Part shown: piece after piece, positions 51,565-60,658 of the stretch
Layout of the letters: each line of letters opens with the position of its first letter
Position numbering within the stretch: the stretch's first letter is position 1
Assembly: GCA_964020155.1 (NCBI GenBank)
Contig: OZ026550.1
Location: 4,689,852-4,753,851, forward strand
Direction: 5' to 3'
Source of the DNA: Chondrilla cf. caribensis
Taxonomy: Eukaryota > Porifera > Demospongiae > Chondrillida > Chondrillidae
Length of the DNA: 64,000 nucleotides
The notes under the pieces: generated by a model
What the model was told of the DNA's origin: nothing
Database searches by the model: none
Seen by the model: the letters and a program-made list of their open reading frames with translations, nothing else
Made by a program: the position numbers and the translations under genes

Positions 51565-52371
51565 TTACAACACTTGAATAGGATGGTTACCACAATCAGC
51601 AATGTAAATCAAACCATCACTGTCTACTGATACACCAACAGGATGACCAAATTGTCCTAATCGACTACCACGTTCTCCAAATACATGAACTAAGTCACCT
51701 CCAGTGGTGTATATCATGACTTTGCCAGACACCCATGAACTAACAATAAGATGTCCACAATCAGTGGCATCTATATAGTATGGCTTGTAAGTAGTGGTGA
51801 ACTTTTGATTCGGAATGAATTTACCATCTTTATCATATACGCAAATTCTACTATTACGAACATCAGTGATGTAGAGGAAGCCATCACTGGCGAAACATAG
51901 GTCTCTGGGATATTGAAAACTCTTATCACCACTACCAAATGAACCAAAGGAAAACAGAAACTTTCCATTTACATCAAAAACACAAACACAATAATTGACT
52001 TCATCACAAACATAAATGTGTCCATCCGGACTAATAGTGATACCACAGGGACTGAATGTCGTACTTCCTTGGTCTGTCATACGAACATGTGGACCTTGTA
52101 TGGTGAACATTTTAATGTTGTTATTGTAAGGGTCGGATACTAAAATGTTCTCTTGGTCATAGAATGTGACACCAGGCAGATACAGACCCAGCTGACCCTT
52201 TCCTATGGTGTGCAGTAGGTCAGTGCTACTCCTATCATATACTTTGATGCTATTAGGAACAGAAACAGCAATGTGGTTCCCTTTTGTTGCTACACCCCAA
52301 CATTGACCACCACATTTCAGTATCTTCTGACACTTCATATCTTTCCAGTTCCTTGGTGGCTTCTTCACAAC
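51565..52371 (-). CDS. NHL beta-propeller exon, copy C, without a kinase exon
   Basis: A complete 269-codon propeller exon, open from the conserved acceptor (VVKKPPRNWKDMKC) to the stop (CGNHPIQVL). It has the same NHL blades as A and B, with a small insertion (DGKFIPNQKF). Homologous intron sequence continues upstream to about 53,395 and then stops; no kinase or coiled-coil exon lies between there and copy D. Either this is the stranded 3' end of a rearranged gene, or it is used alone. An in-frame ATG at 52416, inside the former intron, would add MIISCLVVLFVYFLQ before the propeller. Whether it is expressed cannot be told from sequence. Confidence 0.7.
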   Translation of the reverse strand, partial: VVKKPPRNWKDMKCQKILKCGGQCWGVATKGNHIAVSVPNSIKVYDRSSTDLLHTIGKGQLGLYLPGVTFYDQENILVSDPYNNNIKMFTIQGPHVRMTDQGSTTFSPCGITISPDGHIYVCDEVNYCVCVFDVNGKFLFSFGSFGSGDKSFQYPRDLCFASDGFLYITDVRNSRICVYDKDGKFIPNQKFTTTYKPYYIDATDCGHLIVSSWVSGKVMIYTTGGDLVHVFGERGSRLGQFGHPVGVSVDSDGLIYIADCGNHPIQVL

Positions 52372-52560
52372 CTGAAGGAAATAAACAAATAATACTACTA
52401 GACAGCTGATGATCATCAGTGGGGGCTAGCCTGAGCTTATACAGTGGCAATGGTTGTAGGAATTAGCAAAGTGTAGTATTAAGTATTCATATCACAGATA
52501 ATTTAGGTGCTAAGTAATATCTATTGCTTTGAAAAATGGCAGGATGCATTTGCATGTGTG

Positions 52561-52607
<47 letters not shown>

Positions 52608-53538
52608 ATGTTCCTTGCCTGATATGTGTGGTGGGGTATGCATGTGATCAATCATATGTGTACGTGTGTATGTAGTGTGTGAAAGTAAATGTCGTAAATA
52701 TCTGAACACATGATAAGTGCATAATGCATGTACTTTACATACATTGGGACTCATCCTCTCTCACATACAAGCTTCAACACATGTATAATAGAATATACAT
52801 ACGTACAGAAACATGTCTGTCTGTATAGTACACTGACATGCACTGTGCAATAGTGAAACATGTATGGTACACAAAGCTCAACATATCATAACATAATCAT
52901 AATTACATTGCAACATAATTGTAGGAGTCATCAATATCATAACACAAATGGTAGTGGTTTGTAATTCACTCATAGATAAATTGTAATTCTCTTGTAGTAA
53001 AATTGTATTCTACCATTCATTAGTACTTGACATATCACTTAATAGTAGCTCTATCGTAGTGAATTCCTAAAATGATCCCAGTTTTGCTCAAACCCATCGT
53101 AATTCTCCCGTAATGAACTCATACCATAATGTAAAATCACTGTTATGTTACGGTAATTTTTCTGTAATTAGGTTACGATATGTCAAGGTTTCCTTAACAT
53201 GTACCGTACATATAATATTGACCCACAGTACACACATGTACACAATACATGATTGTAATAAACATCCACACAAGACACAAGGTACCTTCTCCTTAGGTAT
53301 ATTAGGTTTGGACATTCACCATATTCACTATGTACTACACTACATCATCATAGGACCACTCACACACATTACATACAAGTACACATTGTCTAGGTTCTGA
53401 TACAGAATTTTTTTATTACATAGATGAGGATTAAGTAGCCGACAATTCTGACTGTATATACAGTATTCTGTAATACTTTAATTACAGTTCACAGCATGTT
53501 CCATTTAGCTTGCCACTATTATATAATATATAATATAG

Positions 53539-53593
53539 TGCTCCGACTAGTACCTATATATATATATTATATATATAGGTACTAGTCAGAGCA
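53539..53593. other. 55-bp near-perfect palindrome
   Basis: TGCTCCGACTAGTACCTATA on the left is mirrored on the right with one mismatch. It lies about 140 bp inside the homology break. Confidence 0.8.
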
Positions 53594-53779
53594 ATAATTT
53601 TTTTTCAAATTTCCACAAAATTACAAAACAGTATAAGCTATATTATAGCCTATAAATTAATAAAAAATGTAGAAAAATATAATGTCTACTTACAACTAAA
53701 GAATACAAAAATCTTTCTTGAAAAGAAGCATCTTATGATCACTTTCTACGTAGGAAAGAAAAACACATCATGAGTAAAG

Positions 53780-54020
53780 AAGTCAACTTGCATGGGACAA
53801 ACAGACTTTATAAGGATACAGAAGTAGTGTATAGGTACGAATGACCCTAACAAAGAAGTCAACATGGGACAAGGAGTGCACTCTAACGAAGGAGTCAACT
53901 TGGTACAGGAATGCACTTCAACAAAGGAGTCAACTTGGGACAATGGGTCCCAACTTGACTCTAACACAACTTTAGTGCCTATTATAAACAAAGGAGTCAA
54001 TTTGGGACAATGAGTGAACG
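53780..54020. repeat. Short imperfect tandem repeat
   Basis: AAGGAGTCAACTTGGGACAA and variants at about 35-60 bp spacing, five or six times. Confidence 0.6.
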
Positions 54021-54515
54021 GATATGGGTACTGAGGGGTAGGTGTGTACCCATTCTCTTGTTTACCCTATACTCTAATCAACACCTCGAAGTGATATTTC
54101 AAAACAACACAATCGTCAAGTTTGGACGACTCATCCACTAAATATCTGTTCCTGTCTAATGGGTACGGGTGTAGAACAGTCAGTTTTAGATGATTAGGAC
54201 CGTACCTGTGTATCTGGATGTACACCATGCAGTGTGTACCTGTATACGTATCTGGATGTACGTATGTTGCCTGGGCTGATCAAAGTGCAAAGTGTATGAA
54301 TCTGAGTTATTGCACACTTGTAATTCTTATTGAAATTTGCCAATTAGTAGCCTAGTTGTTCAGGTAAAACAACAATCCTGCCTTAGGGTTAGAATGCAAC
54401 TATATTAATTTATACATAAACACCATGTAATAACTACGTGAATGCCTCTGGAAGGGTTGCAGCAGTCACTTTAACTCTATGTGCATGTATTGAGTGGTGT
54501 GTGTGTGCACATGTA

Positions 54516-54578
<63 letters not shown>

Positions 54579-54699
54579 ATGTGTATGTGTGTGAATACAT
54601 GTGTATTATAATAACACACACTACACAGAACACAAAGGGTCATCTAGTGGTCATTTACTGGCAATTTGAAAGTGTTCTCCTTTTGCCACCATTAATCTT

Positions 54700-55015
54700 C
54701 ATCTGGAGTCAAGGTTCACCATCCCAACAGTGCTCCGATCTCCTTCCCGTTGAACACCTTCCACTCCCCTCTTCCAGTTTCGCAGCTATTGCCAAGTGGT
54801 CAGCATCAGGACCATTGGCTAGTATGACACAGTTGTTGGTGCTGCTGGCAGTCTCCATTGCCAAATCCTGCATCAGAAGGGAATAGTTGCCAGTAAGTCA
54901 TATAATATGTAACTATGCTCCATGCTTGCAATGAAGTGTAACAGTGTGCTGTACTCATAAGAGTACTCTTTCCCTCCTCTGGATTGGGGAACTTGATGGT
55001 TTGGTAGAGGGTCTA
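54700..55015 (-). pseudogene. Phosphoglucomutase-2 (PGM2) pseudogene fragment
   Basis: Two exon pieces are recognisable. At 54958-55015, TIKFPNPEEGKSTLM matches the PGM2 stretch before the metal loop. At 54700-54867, behind a good acceptor, CVILANGPDADHLAIAAKLE corresponds to the metal-binding loop normally read as NDPDADR. The first Asp is changed to Gly and the Arg to His. One base is missing in a G run just after KLEEG, and in the shifted frame (EWKVFNGKEIGALLGW) a Trp codon has become TGA at 54716-54718. Retention of an intron means it is a broken piece of genomic DNA, not a retrocopy. The rest of the gene is not in the window. Confidence 0.72.
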
Positions 55016-55467
55016 TGGTTAAAGTATCTATGGATGGAGTATGACAGACAGCCGACCCTTGATCTGCTATTTTATTTTGTTGGGGTGGAGAAAATGTACG
55101 TACTATGTACATTGATGCACATTATTAAATGTGATAATACTTTCAGATTGAAGACAACCCTACTAACACATGGAAATATATGTACATCATACAGGTAATA
55201 GACTCTTTCCTCATTATGCTTGCTGCCATGGCCATAGCAAAAGAACAGGTGTGAATTCAGACAAACGATATCGATCTTTTTACCGATTGTTTAACAATCG
55301 ATTTGCAAGACGAGGCACTGACTATCGACTCTCAAGTCACATGATGTGACGTCATATGACGTCATCGCAAGCCGTTAAATGGTGTGGATCTTCTGTGCTA
55401 GGTGATCCATCATTTAGAACTTCATACAAATCTTCATGAATTAATTATATTATATACACAGTACACA

Positions 55468-55520
<53 letters not shown>
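55468..55520. repeat. (CA)n microsatellite
   Basis: Lies about 80 bp beyond the stop codon of the methyltransferase gene. Confidence 0.9.
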
Positions 55521-55522
<2 letters not shown>

Positions 55523-55598
55523 CCACTTGTGGTTGTGCATAGTACTGTAACAATAATTTGCCAATAATAATAATTATTGTAATAATTATAATAATAAT

Positions 55599-56492
55599 TT
55601 AAAACATTTCCTTTTTCTTGGTTGTAACAGTTAAGGCCATGGATGAATCTTCACAACAGCCATGTTCATCAAGGCAAGACTTAATGTACCTGATACTCAG
55701 TGACCTGACATCAGGTGGGTAACAGCAAAAGTCAGTCTGGCAGAAGAAGCTAACTCCCAGTTCTGCAAAGTTGGAACTGAAATTATCTGCAACACAATGA
55801 CTAAAATCAGCCACACCTGGTAAATTTTCAGCAGTGAATTTTAGTCCCATTTCTTCAAACTCTTTTATGAGTGTGTCAGAAGTACACTGCGGATGACCGA
55901 GAGCGTCACTAAGGAGCCATATAGGATCCGTGTGATTAGCTGTAATGACCTCCACTTCACCTGTGCCTATTTTTGTCAATTCGAGGGCTTTATCAAAGAG
56001 GATCTTCCGATCTTTGACATGGTAATGAACGTGGACTACAATTACCATGTCAAATTTTGGCAGACTTTCGGGGTCCACATCTTCGATACCTTGATTTATA
56101 ACAACCGATTTATACGGAAGATTCGCTAGTTTTGTTTCTGTTTGAGCACAAGAAGTAGAGTTGATATCTACCCCGAAGTAGTCAACGACTGCGTTTGGTA
56201 GTACTTCCGATACTTTGGAAAGAACCTTATAATCAGCTTCTCCATCTCCACACCCAATGCTGCAGATACTCAGTTCTCCCTCAGCTAGGCCTGATGATCG
56301 GTCTTTGAGCCTCTTACAGATCTTGCTAGCGAGATAAGAGCAGTAGTTGTCACGACTTGTGATTTGACGGAATACCAGTAGACTTTCATCGTAGAGTTCT
56401 CGATCTCCGAAAAATGCCGCATTTCCCGAAAACCTTCTTCTATCACCAAGGAGTGTCTCGATTTCTTTCAAAGACGAAATACTCGGGTTCAT
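55599..56492 (-). CDS. Histamine N-methyltransferase-like SAM methyltransferase, single exon
   Basis: An uninterrupted frame of 297 aa starts MNPSISSLKEIE; an upstream in-frame Met at 56561 would give 320 aa but adds sequence with no family match. A class I SAM-binding motif (SICSIGCGDGEADYKVLSKV) is followed by the acidic loop VDYFGVDIN, the strand KFDMVIVVHVHYHVKDRK, and a C-terminal part similar to HNMT (DFSHCVADN, TDFCCYPPDVRSL). HNMT transfers a methyl group from SAM to the imidazole of histamine; the real substrate here may be another small amine. The lack of introns, among intron-rich genes, suggests retroposition or a naturally single-exon family. It sits where the kinase exon of copy C should be, so it probably arrived with a local rearrangement. 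Confidence 0.75.
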   Translation of the reverse strand: MNPSISSLKEIETLLGDRRRFSGNAAFFGDRELYDESLLVFRQITSRDNYCSYLASKICKRLKDRSSGLAEGELSICSIGCGDGEADYKVLSKVSEVLPNAVVDYFGVDINSTSCAQTETKLANLPYKSVVINQGIEDVDPESLPKFDMVIVVHVHYHVKDRKILFDKALELTKIGTGEVEVITANHTDPIWLLSDALGHPQCTSDTLIKEFEEMGLKFTAENLPGVADFSHCVADNFSSNFAELGVSFFCQTDFCCYPPDVRSLSIRYIKSCLDEHGCCEDSSMALTVTTKKKEMF

Positions 56493-57028
56493 TGTGGAGA
56501 CAGCTATGGGAATGTACACAGCGAAAAATTGATAGCCCATGCAGACCCATTCTTGCTTCAAATTTGAAATTGGGACTCGGTTCCGGCGAGAAGGGTCTAT
56601 GAGTGTGTTTTATATTGATTATGATAGTATGATTTCTATATAATATGTGCTAATATATTTCCGTACGTACAATAATATCAATAATAAGACATGCAGTAAC
56701 TGCATGGGTGATTGGTGGAGGAATTGACATTTGGAGGTGTCATGTGTGGAGAACTTCTACTTTTGATTTTCACAGCTACATCATCACAACCTCTCTCCAA
56801 AGACACTATTATAATAATATACAAATGAAGTGTATCAGTACACCATATACATGTACATGTACTGTATACAGTCCGTATTACATGGCAGTGGTCACATACA
56901 TGATATACGTATACCATGCAGGTCCCTCACTGAAACATCAGATGAATATTATATTAGAATTCACATCATTCAATGGAAGTGTATAGGACAAAGTCTGCTT
57001 GGTCAGATTCATAATTATCGGAGGTCAC

Positions 57029-57431
57029 ATTAGGGTGGACCAGAAAACAATCACCAGGTTGTAGACAGTCATCTTGTTCACTTCACTGTTCACCCACAAC
57101 CTGGAAGAACCAACAAGAATACACAAAGAGATGAAGTGAGGAATCTCAGGAGGACACAGGGAAACCAGGAATGGTCTTGCATAGCCAGACTTAAGGACAC
57201 ATGTAATGTCAATAAAGATTAGGTACACATGTACTGTACCTTCAGTTCATGGAGGAAATATGCAATGTCAACAAAGGACGTATGTAGTGAAGGGATGGTC
57301 TTGCATAGCCAGACATACATACATACTGGGTGCCTGTCAGAATAGCCAATGGCTAAAGGCTCTCCAGTCTAAATAAGTTACCCTGATACCTGGATATACA
57401 TACATATGTACATACGCACGCATGCATGCAC

Positions 57432-57474
<43 letters not shown>

Positions 57475-57811
57475 CATTATACATGCAAAAAACAGTACTT
57501 TTGAGACTAAACCGTTACATGTAATCCATAAAGGTATATTACGTGTACAGCATCACTACCAACACACACAAGAATGGAACGTACTCAAATGTACACTAGT
57601 ACAAAGAGAAGCAGATACACACACAAGCAAACATGCATACTACATGTACACACACACAAATACACACTTCAACTTACTAAGGACAATAGCATCTCATGTG
57701 ATGTTGTACTCAATAACTAAAGAGGATTGGGAAGAAGCTTAAAGAAGTCCTTCACAGCACTAGATGTACTTGTGATGTCTACATCCAATGCACCAATGTC
57801 CACAGTAGGGT
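57029..57811 (-). pseudogene. RhoGAP domain exons, p190-like, fragmentary
   Basis: Exon 57718-57811 reads DPTVDIGALDVDI then SAVKDFFKLLPNPL, the mid-part of a RhoGAP domain (compare the A(L/M)KxFxxxLPxPL motif). Exon 57029-57100 reads SEVNKMTVYNLVIVFWSTLM, the helix with the conserved VNKM...NL...F.PTLM, where p190 RhoGAPs have FWPTLM. Both have acceptors and lie in the same order as in the domain. The arginine-finger exon and the part between were not found, and Pro to Ser in the PTL motif suggests decay. It could instead be two real exons of a gene whose other exons I missed. Confidence 0.5.
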
Positions 57812-58343
57812 CTTGTGGAAGAGAACAAAATGAGGAAAAACACTAAATACTTAATTTACACAATAATTTAGATGACATAAAATTGGATGCAACTGGAAAA
57901 AAGGCTATTTACTGTGTCAATGGTAGTGGTTGGTTCTAGAATGGCTGTAGGTGTATATACACCCTATAGAGATGGTAACGCAGGTGAGGAATGCAAGGTG
58001 CTCAGTACACCATTAATTGTCCGCACATGACAATATCACCATCCCACTAACAAAGTACATTGTAGGTCATTTGGCTAAAGAAAACTTGTTAAATCCCACA
58101 CAAGATTGGTATGGGTTGACAATGTCATGTAGCTTCGGACCTCACAGCAAAGATGAAGCAGTCACTAAAAAGTACATCCACTGTCAGTACTCACAGCTGT
58201 GGGCCATGTAGACTAGTTCACCTTGTATCCATCAACTGTACAACTGGTAAGTGACAGGTACCAGTTACCACAACTTCTGTACCAATCAGACAAATTATGT
58301 TTATGTACCATTTTAGTACAGGGTACTACATATTGTGGTAGGG

Positions 58344-58895
58344 CTGTCACAATATATTGATATATTGATATATTGTGATACATTTAGCTTCAATTCGATA
58401 TGATACATTGTCTACTATATAATTATATTGATATAGCCTACAATGCTCTAAATTTACAGTATATAAGTAATTTGAGCTAATTCAAAAAATCTTTCTTAGG
58501 TTCAGAAGAACCTTCGCTGCAGTATTACGTTCGATGGAGCTTCAGTGCACTAATTCTAGGCTAAGCCCAATTTCAAATTTTCAGCATTCAAAATCCATCA
58601 TCTTTCTTCATGCAAAATAAATTATAATATAAATTCATTGTTGCGGTTACTTGTAGGAACACATATTATATATATATATATTATATATGGAGCATAACAT
58701 ATCGTTAACATCAGGAGTGTGTACTAACTTAATTTAATACTAATTTTGAAAACTCTCACTAACATATACACAAGTGTACTACTATGCATGCAAATTTACC
58801 ATTATCGTCTTGAAAATTAATAACTTGACAATGTCAATTTTATACATATAAATTTAATCATATATATTGTGATATTTTTTCATATCATAAGATAT
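58344..58895. mobile_element. hAT-like non-autonomous element in spacer before copy D
   Basis: Left end TAGGGCTGTCACAATATATT with AT-rich subterminal repeats, a typical hAT terminus. The matching spacer at 49,140-49,250 lacks the block. ATTGTGG occurs at both junctions and may be the target duplication. The right end is worn. The part at 58,630-58,690 recurs at 20,785-20,840. Confidence 0.5.
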
Positions 58896-60658
58896 TGTGG
58901 TTGCAAGAATATGAACTTTGAGGCTATAATTATATTCATAGTGGACATAGGCAATCCTATGGTACTCCCAAACAACTCAGAAATAGACAAATGAGATGAT
59001 GTTGAAACAGAGTGGAAAACTGGAGATTATGCAACTTTGGTAGATTGCTTACTTACTGACATCTCTCCTCCAACAACTGACCTCTCGATACTGACAAGTG
59101 TAGTCACAAGTGTGGGGACTCTCCTCATCCTCAGAGTCTACCAACCACTTTGTCAGGAGTTATCACAGATGACCTGACCCGATCTCCACTTGAGTGTTCA
59201 GTGAATGATACTTTCCAGGAACTGTCCTAACAAACAGTGCAGACACCATATGAAGCTAATGTACAGTGAGGTGGGTACTAGACAAAGTAGGAATAGATGA
59301 CTTGGGGTAGGTATCTATGTACGGACTACACACACACTCCACAATCAACCAGTTCACACTATGCTATGGAGGACCAGTTCTCATCGAGGAAAAAAGAGGT
59401 GAGTAAGCAAGGTTGTCAGAGAAGGTGGACTGAAAACAGAATGGAATATATATGAACTTAAAAGAGAATACTTCCAAAAAATTGAACAATAACACACATG
59501 GTCACAACAATGTGTGGGTGGATCACCATCATGGTTATGGAAGGATCAAAATATCTACAACATCACCAATATTCATGAGTGGACTGTCCCACCATACCAC
59601 TTCCACCACCAGGCTGGAATATACCTCCTTAACAATACACTGCACTCAATGGCACAGGATCAAGTCAACATCAGACTCTATACACTACCAGCTGTGGTAT
59701 ACAGTCACTTCCTCTATTTGATGGCCCCGGGGGATGGTTGAAGAATGCATGGACAGTATAAAGAGACCGACAGGAGATAGGTAGACTACAGATAATTCTA
59801 CTGCATGACTGGCTGCAACTTTACAGGTGGACTGGTACACACGTGCACTTCAGACATCACTTCCTTCAACATGGTTATCACTTGGGTAAGGAATACAGTC
59901 CAACAAATTACACTGTCTTACTATAGCTACATGTACACGTACTAGTCTATAGGATTAGAAGAGACTGAGTGGTCATGATCGATGTGATAGGCAAGTAAAG
60001 AAGAGGACGGCTGATGGAGAATGTGTTGAAGTCATTCGAAATAGCTATAGGTCGGTATGATGATAGGAGTTGTGGCGGTATAGGGAATACAGAAGACTAC
60101 CTGATATATAGCAATACGTAAGTGTACTCCATACAGTGCACATACGTGGGGATGATGCCTTACCTCTTGACATATAACTGCCCTAGGTCTCGTCCATACA
60201 CGTTTCTTCACATCATATACGGTTTGAACGATCGCGAGACAAATCGAAGTTCGTGACAAATCTTCAAAGACGCTACAGAAGCCAGGGACACGTGTTCGAT
60301 GACGTCATTAAACAATAAGCGCCCATGTTTACCTTATAAGGTCTGTACATTGGGACTATGACAGTGGATGGATTCCAGGGGATCAAATGAAGGTATGATA
60401 TATGACGTCATCAAGAAAACTGGTCACAATAGACATCTGTGACCATAGAGGTGGACTCATACGACATGAAATCAATCATCATTATTGAATATTTTTTATT
60501 CAAATTACAAATATAATACATTTAGCTACAATAATACAAAAATACAACAATAATTTCACGTGTTTGAGAAGATACAATTGGAATAGAAAATGTTACAAGT
60601 ACCTGTACATAAAGAGTGTCATTCAAAGTATCTGAGGACACACTGAAGACATTGAGAA

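Larger units (their letters stand above)
53395..54640. other. Unrelated insert where copy C should continue, proximal part
   Basis: Cassette homology stops at about 53,395. The sequence then has a 55-bp palindrome (53,539-53,593), a tandem run of GGAGTCAACTTGGGACAA-like units (53,780-54,020) and a (GT)n tract at 54,515-54,578. No gene seen. Confidence 0.6.
56690..60658. repeat. Cassette spacer C/D, rearranged
   Basis: Begins with sequence like 37,930. It then holds the RhoGAP fragment, a (CA)n tract at 57,430-57,472 and the hAT-like block at 58,344, then the shortened counterpart of 49,620-51,420. The shared flank before copy D is at 60,030-60,490. No other gene seen. Confidence 0.65.

Noticed and set aside
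58017..58211. 64-codon frame in the C/D spacer
   Set aside because: No recognisable motif and no matching frame in the paralogous spacers.
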